Shown: in pieces, positions 16,416-24,955 of the stretch
How the letters are laid out: the number at the start of each line of letters is the position of its first letter
How positions within the stretch are numbered: the stretch's first letter is position 1
Source of the DNA: Salarchaeum japonicum_A
GTDB lineage: Archaea; Halobacteriota; Halobacteria; Halobacteriales; Halobacteriaceae
Assembly (NCBI RefSeq): GCF_049705945.1
Contig: NZ_JBNAMV010000004.1
Coordinates: 1,054,001 to 1,118,000, forward strand
Length of the DNA: 64,000 nucleotides
Direction of reading: 5' to 3'
Position numbers and translations under genes: made by a program
The notes under the pieces: generated by a model
The model's input: only the letters and a program-made list of their open reading frames with translations
What the model was told of the DNA's origin: nothing
Databases searched by the model: none

Positions 16416-17699
16416 ATGGAAACGGCTGCTCCCATCAGCGAACGCGTCCCCGACGTGGACGCGAAACACGAGTCGGGCCGACAGAAGATCGACTGGGCCC
16501 GCGAACACATGCCGATTCTCTCCGCGCTCGAAGACGAGTTCACCGCGGAGCGCCCGCTCTCCGGCCAGACGGTCGGAATGGCGCTGCACGTGGAGGCGAA
16601 GACGGCGGCGCTCGTCGAACTGCTCGCCGAGGGCGGCGCGGAGGTCGCCATCACGGGCTGTAATCCGCTCAGCACGCACGACGACGTGAGCGTCGCGCTG
16701 GACGCGCACGAGAACATCACGTCGTACGCCGAGCACGGCATCGACGACACCGAGTACTACGAGGGTATCGACGCCGTCATCGACCACGAACCCACCATCA
16801 CGGTGGACGACGGCGGCGACCTCGTCTTCCGCATCCACGAGGAGTACCCCGAGCTCGTCGACTCCATCATCGGCGGCACCGAGGAGACGACGACGGGCGT
16901 TCACCGCCTCCGCGCGATGGACGCGGACGGCGCGCTCGACTACCCGATGTTCAACGTGAACGACACCCCGATGAAGCACCTCTTCGACAACGTGCACGGC
17001 ACCGGGGAGTCCGCGCTCGCGAACATCGCGATGACCACGAACCTCTCCTGGGCCGGTAAGACGGTCGTCGTCGCCGGGTTCGGGTACTGCGGTCGCGGCG
17101 TCGCGAAGAAAGCGCGCGGGCAGAACGCGCACGTCATCGTCACCGAAATCGACCCGCGGCGCGCGCTCGAAGCGCACATGGAGGGCTACGAGGTCACGAG
17201 CATGGACGACGCCGCCGAGCGCGGCGACGTGTTCGTCACCACCACCGGAAACCGGGACGTCGTCACGGCAGACCACTTCGAGGACATGCAGGACGGCGTC
17301 GTCCTCGCGAACGCCGGCCACTTCGACGTGGAGATCAACCTCGAAGACCTCCGCGACCTCTCCGTGAACGAACGCGAAGTCCGCGATGGCGTGCAGGAGT
17401 ACGAACTCGCCGACGGTTCGCGCGTGAACGTGCTCGCCGAGGGCCGCCTCGTGAACCTCGCCAGCCCCGTCAGCCTCGGGCACCCGGTCGAAGTGATGGA
17501 CCAGTCGTTCGGCGTGCAGGCCGTCTGCGTCCGCGAACTCGCCACGCACGGCGACGGCTACGACGACGGATTGCACGACGTGCCGGACGCGCTCGACCGC
17601 GAGGTCGCGGAACTCAAACTCGACGCCGAGGGCATCGAACTCGACGAGCTCACGGACGTCCAGCGCGAGTACATGGACTCCTGGCAGCACGGCACGTAA
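16416..17699 (+). CDS. ahcY: Adenosylhomocysteinase
   Basis: Hydrolyses S-adenosylhomocysteine to homocysteine and adenosine, relieving product inhibition of methyltransferases. 427 aa, the shorter archaeal/bacterial form. The NAD-binding Rossmann segment VVAGFGYCGRGVAKKARG lies near 210-227, with substrate-domain motifs IDWAREHMPILSAL, the Asn-containing ITGCNPLSTHDDV, and TEETTTGVHRL. C-terminal residues include SVSLG-type AS-PVSLGHPVEVMD-Q. The upstream 186 bases (16230-16415) hold no gene I can support. It pairs functionally with the deaminase upstream. Confidence 0.96.
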   Translation: METAAPISERVPDVDAKHESGRQKIDWAREHMPILSALEDEFTAERPLSGQTVGMALHVEAKTAALVELLAEGGAEVAITGCNPLSTHDDVSVALDAHENITSYAEHGIDDTEYYEGIDAVIDHEPTITVDDGGDLVFRIHEEYPELVDSIIGGTEETTTGVHRLRAMDADGALDYPMFNVNDTPMKHLFDNVHGTGESALANIAMTTNLSWAGKTVVVAGFGYCGRGVAKKARGQNAHVIVTEIDPRRALEAHMEGYEVTSMDDAAERGDVFVTTTGNRDVVTADHFEDMQDGVVLANAGHFDVEINLEDLRDLSVNEREVRDGVQEYELADGSRVNVLAEGRLVNLASPVSLGHPVEVMDQSFGVQAVCVRELATHGDGYDDGLHDVPDALDREVAELKLDAEGIELDELTDVQREYMDSWQHGT

Positions 17700-17705
17700 G
17701 CGCCC

Positions 17706-19124
17706 CTACTCGGTTTTCTTTCTGAGCGCCGCGACCGTTCCGCCGACGAGCGCCGCGAGTCCCGTGCCGACGCCGAACCCGGGCGTACTCCCCGAAGAGG
17801 CGTCCGTCGACGTGGTCGGGTCGGTCGCGGACTCGGTCGACGTGGAGTGCGTCGTCGGGGACTCGGTGGTGGTCGAGACGTCGAGCGTGTCGCGGGAGAC
17901 GCCGGGGAGCACGTAGTACTCGGGGTCGTAGGGGACGGACGGGAGGCCGTCGGAGTTGACGTACTGGTCGAGCCAGTCGTCCATCCGCTCGCCGGCATAA
18001 TTGGCGACCGCGTTCTCGAACCCCTGGTAGGACGTGAGCGGGACCGAGGTGTCCGCGAGGACGTCGATAAGGGCGTAGTCGCCGTCGGAGCGCCGCTGAA
18101 TCTCGGCGTCGAGCGCCGCGAGCACCTGCGACCCCTTCCGGTAGTGCGCGCTGGTGTCTCGCCACGTGTACGGCTGTGCGAGCACGATGTCGGTGTAGCC
18201 GGCGTCGTAGTCCTCGTTCGTGTCGAGCGTGTTGTGGAACTCGGTGAAGCTCGCGAGACCGCGGTTGAAGAGCGTGAGCCGGCCGTAGTACTCCGCGCTC
18301 GCTTCCGTCAGCCACCGCATCCGCCCGCCGCCGAACGTTCCGAACATGACGTGCGCGAACTCGTGGGGGAGCACGCCGTTGAGCGACCGGGAGGGGACGG
18401 CGGCGGCGGAGACGACCATGTCGCGCGCGGACGCCAGCCCGCGGGGGCTGATGCGTTCGCGGGGGAGGACGAAGAGCGCCGTGTCGGTGTAACGCCGCCG
18501 GGGCGAGAGGTGGGTCTGTTGGAACGCGAGTTCCTCGAAGAGCGCGCCGGTGTCGATGTCGCGCGACACCTCGTCGGAGAAGACGAGGGTCGCGTGCGCG
18601 TCGCTCACGAACTCCCGGGCGGTCGTGTTCGGGCCGGCGAACGCGAACGACGGAGTGACGACTCCCTCGCCGTCGAACGACCGCGAGCGCGACACCGCGT
18701 CCAGGTCGCCCACGACCGAACCGACATCGAGCGACGGCACCCACACGAACGCGGAGTCGGCGGCGACGTACCCCCAGTTCTGCAGGGTGAGTTCGTCGCC
18801 GACGGCGGACGAGTCGCCGTCGAGGAAGACGGTCTGGCGCGGGGAGTCGGTGCCGTCCCAGACGTACTTGCGGCCGTCGCGTTCGAACCCGTTCGATTCG
18901 ACGGTGAACCCGGCCGACATCGCGGAGATAGCGAAGGAGGACACCGAGTCGGGGACATCGTACTCGTAGTCGAAGCGGACGCGGGGCGCGTCCCAGTCTG
19001 CGGACACCGTCACGGACTCGGTGAGCGTGCCCGCGGACTGGGACGCGCGAACCGACCGGGTGGGGAGCGCGGTCAGCGCCGTCCCACCGGCGACGGCCCC
19101 GAGAAACTCTCGACGAAATTCCAT
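17706..19124 (-). CDS. Tat-exported, PGF-CTERM-anchored HExxH metallopeptidase
   Basis: 472-residue predicted surface zinc peptidase. N-terminal MEFRREFLGAVAGGTALTAL has a twin-arginine motif, so export by Tat is predicted. The zinc site is HEFAH at 254-258 with the gluzincin third ligand probably Glu274 in WLTEASAEYYG, about 16 residues on, resembling the M1/M61-type arrangement. A Ser/Thr-rich stalk near 415-445 precedes TPGFGVGTGLAALVGGTVAA and basic residues, a PGF-CTERM signal that archaeosortase ArtA replaces by a lipid. ATG at 19124 is preferred over a GTG two codons earlier because of the TATA spacing. Confidence 0.85.
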   Translation of the reverse strand: MEFRREFLGAVAGGTALTALPTRSVRASQSAGTLTESVTVSADWDAPRVRFDYEYDVPDSVSSFAISAMSAGFTVESNGFERDGRKYVWDGTDSPRQTVFLDGDSSAVGDELTLQNWGYVAADSAFVWVPSLDVGSVVGDLDAVSRSRSFDGEGVVTPSFAFAGPNTTAREFVSDAHATLVFSDEVSRDIDTGALFEELAFQQTHLSPRRRYTDTALFVLPRERISPRGLASARDMVVSAAAVPSRSLNGVLPHEFAHVMFGTFGGGRMRWLTEASAEYYGRLTLFNRGLASFTEFHNTLDTNEDYDAGYTDIVLAQPYTWRDTSAHYRKGSQVLAALDAEIQRRSDGDYALIDVLADTSVPLTSYQGFENAVANYAGERMDDWLDQYVNSDGLPSVPYDPEYYVLPGVSRDTLDVSTTTESPTTHSTSTESATDPTTSTDASSGSTPGFGVGTGLAALVGGTVAALRKKTE

Positions 19125-19144
19125 ACGCACACTATCAAGTTTGA

Positions 19145-19153
19145 GGATAAAAA
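19145..19153 (-). promoter_or_regulatory. TATA box of the PGF-CTERM peptidase gene
   Basis: Minus-strand TTTTTATCC, centred about 25 bases upstream of the ATG at 19124. It also lies just beyond the stop of the FNT gene transcribed toward it on the same strand. Confidence 0.6.
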
Positions 19154-19163
19154 TTTTCGCCGG

Positions 19164-19958
19164 TCACTCTTCGCCGCGCACTACGTAGCCGTACTTGAGG
19201 AGTGCAACGAACAGCGTCCCGCCGACGACGTTCCCCGCGGTCGCGAGGAGGAGGAAGCCGACGTACGTGGAGACGGCGACTGACGAGGAGAGGACGGCGG
19301 CGAGCACCTCGACGTTCCCGGCGATGGAGTGCGGGAGGTGGGCGAGGCCGATGCCCATTGTGACGAGCCAAACGAGGACGATGCGGGAGAGCGTGGAGTC
19401 CGCGGCGGTGATGAGCCAGGAGAGCAGTCCCATCAGCCAGCCTGCGAGTACGCCGCCCATGAGGAGGACGAGCGGCGGGTGCGACACGAGCGGTCTCGCC
19501 AGGTGTTCGAACGCCGCGGGGTCGACGACGCCGTATGCGGGCGCGAGCACGACCATGGCCGCCGCGAACACCGCCCCAGCGAGGACGTTCCCGGCGTAGA
19601 CGAGCCCCCAGAGCCGGGCGAGTCTGCGAACGGAGGCGTGGCCGTCGAGCACCGGGAGGACGGCGAGCGTCGTGTGCTCGGTGAACAACTCGGTCCGGCC
19701 GAGGATGACGAACACGAACCCGAACGTGTATGCGTTCGCGACGAGCAGCGTGGTCACGGGGTCGGAGAGCGCGCCGCCGACGAGCGTGAGCACGACCGCC
19801 ATGAAGAACGGCCCGAACCCGATGTCGAGGCCGGCGGACACCGCGGACAGGAAGAGCGCGCCCGCGGGACGTTCGAGTTCGTCCAATCCCTCCTCTATCT
19901 GGACGGCGAGGATGTCCGTCTGCGACTTCTTATCGACCGGTGCGTCGCTGTCGGTCAC
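19164..19958 (-). CDS. Formate/nitrite transporter (FNT) family channel
   Basis: 264-residue membrane protein with six or seven hydrophobic segments. Conserved FNT features include AGLDIGFGPFF near the first helix, GRTELFTEHTT, YAGNVLAGAVFAA, SWLITAADSTLSRI and GNVVGGTLFVALL. FNT proteins form pentameric channels for small monovalent anions such as formate, nitrite, hydrosulfide or lactate; the YfdC-like sequence does not identify the substrate. The start is a GTG giving TDSDAPVDKKSQTDIL; residues upstream lack family character. The downstream gene on the same strand is the Tat peptidase, which has its own TATA box. Confidence 0.9.
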   Translation of the reverse strand: MTDSDAPVDKKSQTDILAVQIEEGLDELERPAGALFLSAVSAGLDIGFGPFFMAVVLTLVGGALSDPVTTLLVANAYTFGFVFVILGRTELFTEHTTLAVLPVLDGHASVRRLARLWGLVYAGNVLAGAVFAAAMVVLAPAYGVVDPAAFEHLARPLVSHPPLVLLMGGVLAGWLMGLLSWLITAADSTLSRIVLVWLVTMGIGLAHLPHSIAGNVEVLAAVLSSSVAVSTYVGFLLLATAGNVVGGTLFVALLKYGYVVRGEE

Positions 19959-20042
19959 TGTCGGTGGTTCGACCGGATGGAGAAAAACCGCGTGGCCGCG
20001 ACGACACGTGTCCCTCTTTACCGCGGGTCTCGAACGGAGGGT

Positions 20043-20534
20043 ATGGTCAGGAACCGGAAGGGCGACCGGCGGGAGCGCGAGCTCGTGAACCGCCTCGACG
20101 AGGCAGGGTTCGCGGTGATGCGCGCGCCGGCGTCCGGGAGCGCGACCCAGCGCGAACTCCCGGACGTACTCGCGGGCGACGGCGAGAGTTTCTACGCGGT
20201 CGAGGCGAAGTCGTCGTCGGGCGACCCCATCTACCTCACGGGCGAGGAGATAGAGGCGCTCGTCTACTTCTCCCAGAACTTCGGCGCGCGCCCGAAGGTC
20301 GGCGCGCGCTTCGACCGCGAGGACTGGTACTTCTTCCATCCGCACGACCTCCACCAGACGGACGGCGGGAACTACCGCGTGAAGAAGGAGACGGCGCTTG
20401 AATCGGGCGAAACCATCGCCGACCTGAAGGCGAGGGGCGACGACGGGGGAAGCGAGCGGAGCGTTCGCGAGGTCCTGAACGCGTTCGAACAGGGCGCTAT
20501 CTCCGTCGACGATGCGGTCGAACTACTGGAGTAG
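20043..20534 (+). CDS. hjc: Holliday junction resolvase Hjc
   Basis: Archaeal endonuclease that cuts four-way DNA junctions in recombination. 163 aa. Nuclease-fold residues are visible: KGDRRERELV (Glu12), ELPDVLAG (Asp41) and the E-x-K pair Glu54/Lys56 in YAVEAKSS. The C-terminal 40 residues (about 120-163) form an acidic extension past the usual Hjc core, ending with a helical segment. It converges with the SWIM gene, sharing 12 bases. It lies close to priL, pcn and 37 kb from radA, its likely pathway partners. Confidence 0.94.
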   Translation: MVRNRKGDRRERELVNRLDEAGFAVMRAPASGSATQRELPDVLAGDGESFYAVEAKSSSGDPIYLTGEEIEALVYFSQNFGARPKVGARFDREDWYFFHPHDLHQTDGGNYRVKKETALESGETIADLKARGDDGGSERSVREVLNAFEQGAISVDDAVELLE

Positions 20535-21164
20535 CGGTTCAAGACGACTCCGCGGGAACGCGTACCGCTTGAGATCGCTCGGGGTGAGGTCGTCGGGCGC
20601 GAGGTCGCGACTGATCGGGTAGAGGACTTCGACGACCACGTCAGTCTCCGGGTAGGCGCGGTTGGTCGGGTAGTCGGCGACCGTGGTGTCCCAGCCGGGA
20701 ACCTCGACGGTGTTCGCGCGGTCCCGGGTGGTGCGCGCGACGACGAGGAGGTCGCCGCGTTCGCGGTCGCGGACGAACCGGCCGGTGTCGAGCGTGCACG
20801 TCTCACAGTAGACGGGCGTGGGTTCGTCCTCGTCGACGTAGACGGCTTTCTCGCAGGCCGCACAGGCGTCCTCGCGCTGTCCGGGTGCGGGGACGCGGCC
20901 GTCAGTCACGTCGATGGCGGCGCGGCGGAGGTGTTTGCAGCGCGCGCGGCGGTGCTGGTAGTCCGGGCACGTGCATCGCCCTCCGGGGAGGTCGACGGTG
21001 TAGACGGTGTCGTGCTCGGTCGCGACGTCGTAGCAGCCGCCGCCGATGGTGGTGACGGCCATGCGTTCCGTGCGTGCGCGGTCGGCGCGCGTCCGGGTGG
21101 GGCCGCGGGGCGAGAGCGAGGTCGGTTCGCTGGTCGTGGTGCTGGTGGGTTTCGAAGGCACCAT
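20523..21164 (-). CDS. SWIM zinc-finger protein
   Basis: 213 aa. The SWIM zinc motif CxC...CxH is at Cys64, Cys66, Cys76 and His78 (RCTCPDYQHRRARCKHL). A second metal site with two C-x2-C pairs (ACAAC and YCETC) follows at about 99-121. SWIM domains bind DNA or proteins; many haloarchaeal genomes have several such small proteins with unknown partners. The end overlaps hjc by 12 bases in opposite orientation. Start at 21164 is likely because LSPRGPTRTRADRARTE upstream of the core resembles relatives. The 270-base stretch 21165-21434 beyond it shows no gene. Confidence 0.82.
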   Translation of the reverse strand: MVPSKPTSTTTSEPTSLSPRGPTRTRADRARTERMAVTTIGGGCYDVATEHDTVYTVDLPGGRCTCPDYQHRRARCKHLRRAAIDVTDGRVPAPGQREDACAACEKAVYVDEDEPTPVYCETCTLDTGRFVRDRERGDLLVVARTTRDRANTVEVPGWDTTVADYPTNRAYPETDVVVEVLYPISRDLAPDDLTPSDLKRYAFPRSRLEPLLQ

Positions 21165-21434
21165 ACAGAGAAGAGGGGCTCAGCGACCGTAAGGCGCTCC
21201 GTTCCGACGAACGTTTACGCTCTCAATCGGGCGTTTGGGGCGTGCAGGCGGCCGTTTCGGGGCGTCGGGCAGTGGCCGCACAAGTCGCGAGCGTCCGACG
21301 GCGAGTGTCACGTCACGCACTCGATTGGTCGCGGTATCACGGATGAAGGTTCGGTCGGGTTCGGCGCGTGAGCGGCGGCAGAGCGAGCGCGCGTGTTCGA
21401 AGCCCTTTTGGCGTGTTCTCGGGAATCCCTTGGT

Positions 21435-21635
21435 ATGGCATTCGAGCGGGAGAAACTGGTGGAGGCCGGCTGGGCGACGCTCGGCGTGGTCGTGTTCATC
21501 GCGGCGCTGGTCGGAACCGCGGCGGTGAACGGAGAGTCGCTCGGCCGTCAGGGAACGCTCGCAGTCGTCGGAAGTCTCGTTCTCTTCCTCGCCCTGATGG
21601 GCGGCATCGGCTTCTACCTCTCGACGCGCGACTAG
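21435..21635 (+). CDS. Small two-helix membrane protein, 66 aa
   Basis: Starts MAFEREKLVEAGWATLG and has two membrane helices (about residues 12-28 and 42-61) ending GFYLSTRD. Small haloarchaeal proteins of this pattern are conserved but uncharacterised. An alternative GTG 14 codons upstream is less likely. Its stop TAG forms a shared CTAG with the priL stop on the opposite strand. Confidence 0.7.
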   Translation: MAFEREKLVEAGWATLGVVVFIAALVGTAAVNGESLGRQGTLAVVGSLVLFLALMGGIGFYLSTRD

Positions 21636-22708
21636 GCCTCGGACTGTTCCTCGTCTCCGTCGCGCCAGTCGTCGAGTTCGTCCTCGTCGGCGTCGTCGAG
21701 TTTCGCCTCGTAGTAAGAGAGTGGGTGGCTGATGTGGTCGCAGAGCGCGTCCGGGTTCACGCAGTCGCCGTACGATTTCATCGTCGCGCACGCCGGCGCG
21801 GTGTACTCGGTAGGACTGCTCTCACCCTGAATATGGTCCGTCTGGTAGCGCGTCATCTCCTCACCGAACCCGGGATTGACCTCGTAGAGCTGGACGATTT
21901 CGTCCGTGCTGAGGCCGATGTTCGCGAGGAAGGACGTGATAGCGAACCGACTGTGGTGGGGGAGGTGGTCGCCGCGCTGGACGCGTTCGAGCAAGTGCGT
22001 CATGCAGGGCGGGAACAGTTCGGGGACGACGGTGTCGATGTCCCGGGTGAGGTCGAGTTCGGAGAGTACGGTCTTCACCTCGGAGACTTCTTCGCCGAGT
22101 TCGCTCCCGATGGCGTCCGGGACGGCGAGCGGGAGGCCCTCTGCGACGCGTTCCTCGACGGCCTGCCGGAGGAGTTCGTCGAGTTCGAGTCCCGTCACGG
22201 GAACGAGGCCGTCGTCGAGGCGGCGGTTGGCGAGCCGCCAGTCCTCGCCGCGAATCCCGGAGGAGAGCAGGAGGTAGGTGGCGACGCCCACGTCGAACCC
22301 CTCGTCGGTGGGAGTGACGTGTTCTCCGAGGTCGAACTCCGTGAGGAGGTCGTCGCGGGAGACGCGAGCGTCGGTGCGGACGCTCGCGAGGTCGTCGTCG
22401 CTCGCGAAATCGTCGCGGAAGCGCTCGTACGCGGTGTTCGCCTCACCCTGCGCGTACCGCCGCACGAGGATGTTCTCGTCCACGAGCGAGACGATGACGC
22501 GCGCCACCGGATACGAGAGGAGTTCGACGCGCGTGCTGTGCGCGGACTCCCCTATCTCGCGTTCGGTGACCGCGGTGGTGACGCGCTCCAGCGCGCGCTC
22601 CACGACCGCGTCGTCGTTCTGCACCACGTCCGCGAGGTCCACGCCGGCCTCCTGGACCGCCGTGCGGGCGCTCGCGAGGAACGGGTATCGGGCGTGGCGC
22701 GCGTCCAT
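21632..22708 (-). CDS. priL: DNA primase large subunit PriL
   Basis: Non-catalytic regulatory subunit of the archaeal/eukaryotic-type primase, needed with PriS to make primers. 358 aa. The C-terminal iron-sulfur domain carries four cysteines, Cys235, Cys307, Cys316 and Cys323 (FPPCMTHLLERV; APACATMKSYGDCVN; LCDHISHPLSYY), the pattern for a 4Fe-4S cluster. The N-terminal helical domain begins at RYPFLASARTAV. PriS is not in the window. The tail beyond the cluster domain is strongly acidic, a halophile feature. Divergent from pssD. Confidence 0.94.
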   Translation of the reverse strand: MDARHARYPFLASARTAVQEAGVDLADVVQNDDAVVERALERVTTAVTEREIGESAHSTRVELLSYPVARVIVSLVDENILVRRYAQGEANTAYERFRDDFASDDDLASVRTDARVSRDDLLTEFDLGEHVTPTDEGFDVGVATYLLLSSGIRGEDWRLANRRLDDGLVPVTGLELDELLRQAVEERVAEGLPLAVPDAIGSELGEEVSEVKTVLSELDLTRDIDTVVPELFPPCMTHLLERVQRGDHLPHHSRFAITSFLANIGLSTDEIVQLYEVNPGFGEEMTRYQTDHIQGESSPTEYTAPACATMKSYGDCVNPDALCDHISHPLSYYEAKLDDADEDELDDWRDGDEEQSEA

Positions 22709-22792
22709 TCGTTCGCGTCGTCGTGCCGGACCCGAATAAACGCCGCGGATAGGGACCGAACCACCCAAACCCCCGGCGTTCGAACCCCACGT

Positions 22793-23380
22793 GTGCAATT
22801 CGCCCCCGGTGCGCGACGGCTCGCGGCGTACGCGCTCGTCGCCGCACTCCCCTTCGTGTTCGTTCCGTTCGGCGTCGCGGTCGTCGTGCTCGCGCCCGCG
22901 TTCGTCCTCTGGTTCCACCGCGACCCGGAGCGCAGCAGTCCCGAGTCCGGCGTCGTCGCGCCCGCCGACGGCACGGTCTCCGTGATTCGCGAGGAGGACG
23001 ACTGGCTCAGGGTCGGCGTCTACATGAGCGCCGCGGACGTGCACGTGAACCGCGCGCCCAAATCCGGGTTCCTCGAACACGTCACGCACACGCCCGGCGC
23101 GCACAAGCCCGCGTTCTCGAAGGACTCCGAGCGGAACGAGCGGGTCACCTTCCAGTTCGGCGACTACGAGGTCGTGCTCATCGCGGGCGCGTTCGCCCGC
23201 CGCATCCACCCCCGCCTCGAACCCGGACGGGTCGTGGAGCGCGGCGACCGCATCGGCCACATCAGCTTCGGCAGTCGCGCCGACGTGAAACTCCCGCCGA
23301 CGTACGAGAAATCAGACGTCCTCGTCGAGGAAGGAGACACCGTGCGGGCCGGCGAGACTATATTGGTAGACGAAGCGTAG
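22793..23380 (+). CDS. pssD: Archaetidylserine decarboxylase (PssD-like)
   Basis: 195-residue pyruvoyl-dependent decarboxylase of the short phosphatidylserine decarboxylase family. Self-cleavage is expected between Gly160 and Ser161 in HISFGSRADV. One or two membrane helices at about 12-38 precede VLWFHRDPERSSP, and MSAADVHVNRAP is a family hallmark. In haloarchaea the PssA/PssD pair is known to be needed for ArtA to convert PGF-CTERM proteins to lipid-anchored forms, so it is linked to the peptidase gene at 17706-19124. GTG start; it abuts the pcn stop with no gap. Confidence 0.92.
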   Translation: MQFAPGARRLAAYALVAALPFVFVPFGVAVVVLAPAFVLWFHRDPERSSPESGVVAPADGTVSVIREEDDWLRVGVYMSAADVHVNRAPKSGFLEHVTHTPGAHKPAFSKDSERNERVTFQFGDYEVVLIAGAFARRIHPRLEPGRVVERGDRIGHISFGSRADVKLPPTYEKSDVLVEEGDTVRAGETILVDEA

Positions 23381-24124
23381 TCAGTCGCTCTGGATGCGGG
23401 GGGCGAGCATGTACGTGACGCTGCCCTGGCCTTCCGCGAGGTCGAAGTGGAGTTTGACGGGGAACTCGTCGCCGAGTTCCGCGGTGATTTCGGCGTCCTT
23501 CGGAATCGCCTTGTTCATGTCCTTGAGGTAGTCGAGGCTGAACAGGCTGTGCGCGGGCCCGACTTCGAGGTCGATGAGGTCGTCCACGCCGAGTTCGAGG
23601 TGGACGTCGTCGGTGTCGCCTTCGGCGTCCACGTAGAACAGTTCGTCCGCCTCGTCGACGCCGAGCGCGATGTGGTCGGAGACCATGTCGGCGGCGCGAA
23701 CGGCGCGGTCGAGGTCCGCGCCCTCGATGACGACGGTCGCGGGGAGGTCGAGGTCGGGGAGGTCGGGTTCCTGCCGGATGCTGTCCGGGTCGATGAGCGC
23801 GAGCGTGTACTCGAGGCCCTCGATCTGGATGTGGAGCTTCCGGGTTTCCTCGTCGAGTTCCAGATGGATGAGTTGGCCGGCGTCCGCCATCCCGGCGATA
23901 TCTTCGAGGCGGGAGAGGTTGACGCCGATGAGGCCGCCGTCGGCGTCGTACGACTCGAAGGCGTCGCTGGAGAGTTCGAGGTCGACCATGCCGACGTTTG
24001 CGGGGTCGACGGCGCGAATCGCGAGTCCGTCCTCGTTGAGGTGGATCTTACATTCGTCCACCAGCACGCTCACGGCGTCGAGTGTCGTGCGGAGCGTGTC
24101 GGCGCTAATAATCGCCTTGAACAT
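23381..24124 (-). CDS. pcn: DNA polymerase sliding clamp PCNA
   Basis: Homotrimeric ring that tethers polymerases and other replication proteins to DNA. 247 aa with the two-domain PCNA topology; conserved pieces are the start MFKAIISADTLRTTLDAVSVLVDE, the interdomain connector region around LIDPDSIRQEPDLPDLDLP, and the C-terminal VTYMLAPRIQ. Very acidic, as known for haloarchaeal PCNA. A TATA box lies 30 bases upstream. Clamp loader subunits are at 6980-7981 and 39867-40829. Confidence 0.97.
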   Translation of the reverse strand: MFKAIISADTLRTTLDAVSVLVDECKIHLNEDGLAIRAVDPANVGMVDLELSSDAFESYDADGGLIGVNLSRLEDIAGMADAGQLIHLELDEETRKLHIQIEGLEYTLALIDPDSIRQEPDLPDLDLPATVVIEGADLDRAVRAADMVSDHIALGVDEADELFYVDAEGDTDDVHLELGVDDLIDLEVGPAHSLFSLDYLKDMNKAIPKDAEITAELGDEFPVKLHFDLAEGQGSVTYMLAPRIQSD

Positions 24125-24148
24125 CTTATCCAGAGGTAGAACGAGGCG

Positions 24149-24159
24149 GCATAAAAAGG
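24149..24159 (-). promoter_or_regulatory. TATA box of pcn
   Basis: Minus-strand CCTTTTTATGC, centred about 30 bases upstream of the pcn ATG. Confidence 0.65.
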
Positions 24160-24244
24160 CACACGGTACGCGCGCGTGCGTGAAGCGCGGCCCGCGACTC
24201 GCCCGCCCGAACCGGCTTTCAGGGTGGCGGACGAATCACTCGGT

Positions 24245-24931
24245 ATGGAAACGCGAACGAAGCTAAAAGTGGTCGGTGGCGCGGTCGGTGCCGCGGCGGG
24301 CGCGCTGGGCGCGTGGACGCTCGCAGACGCGCTCGGGAAGCTACGGGTCGAGCGCGTCGATTACACGCACGTCGGCGACGTGGACGGCGTGGAACTCCGA
24401 CGGTATCCCGAGCGAGTGCGCGTGGAGACGACTGCGCCGTCGCAACGGACGGCGTTCCGGCGTCTCTATCGGTATATCGACGGCGCGAACGACGGCGACG
24501 AGTCCGTGGCGATGACCGCGCCCGTCGAAACCGGGGAGACTGACGAGGCTGGCGAGTCCATCGCCATGACCGCGCCCGTCGAAACCGAGGCGGCCGAGGG
24601 CGACGTGACGATGTCGTTCTTCCTCCCCGAATCGTACACGCCGGAGACGGCGCCCGAACCGTCGAACGACGCCGTTTCGCTCGTCATCGACCCGCCCGCG
24701 ACGCTCGCCGTCCTCTCCTTTTCGTGGTGGACGCCCGGGTTCCGCGTGCGGAAGAAGGAGACGGCGCTCGCGGACGCCCTCGAAGACGCGGACATCGAGA
24801 CGGTCGGCGAGCCGTCGTTGCGGCGGTACGACGCGCCGTTCACGCCGCCGTTCCGCCGGACGAACGAGGTCGTCGTGGAAGTGGATAGCGCGAGCGTGCG
24901 GCGGTATCTCGCGGGCGAACGAAGCACGTAA
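24245..24931 (+). CDS. SOUL/HBP family heme-binding protein
   Basis: 228 aa, with an N-terminal hydrophobic segment (about 10-30) that may anchor it in the membrane, followed by a SOUL domain: VDGVELRRYPERVRVET, RLYRYIDGAN, two copies of the MTAPVET motif (near 81-87 and 103-109), and the C-terminal LSFSWWTPGFRVRKKETAL and RRYDAPFTPPFRR-NE. SOUL proteins bind heme or tetrapyrroles loosely; the role in archaea is unknown. The ATG giving METRTKLK is preferred to an upstream in-frame start. RlmE follows 24 bases downstream on the same strand. Confidence 0.88.
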   Translation: METRTKLKVVGGAVGAAAGALGAWTLADALGKLRVERVDYTHVGDVDGVELRRYPERVRVETTAPSQRTAFRRLYRYIDGANDGDESVAMTAPVETGETDEAGESIAMTAPVETEAAEGDVTMSFFLPESYTPETAPEPSNDAVSLVIDPPATLAVLSFSWWTPGFRVRKKETALADALEDADIETVGEPSLRRYDAPFTPPFRRTNEVVVEVDSASVRRYLAGERST

Positions 24932-24955
24932 CCGCTCGCGCGCTCATTTTCGAGT

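Noticed and set aside
15345..17690. Open frame of 781 codons opposite ahcY and the acidic secreted gene
   Set aside because: Antisense shadow; the plus-strand genes have clear motifs.
22765..22800. GCGTTCGAACCCC resembling a tRNA T-arm
   Set aside because: The flanking bases do not form a 5-bp T stem on either strand and no acceptor or anticodon stem can be built; it is the pssD upstream region.
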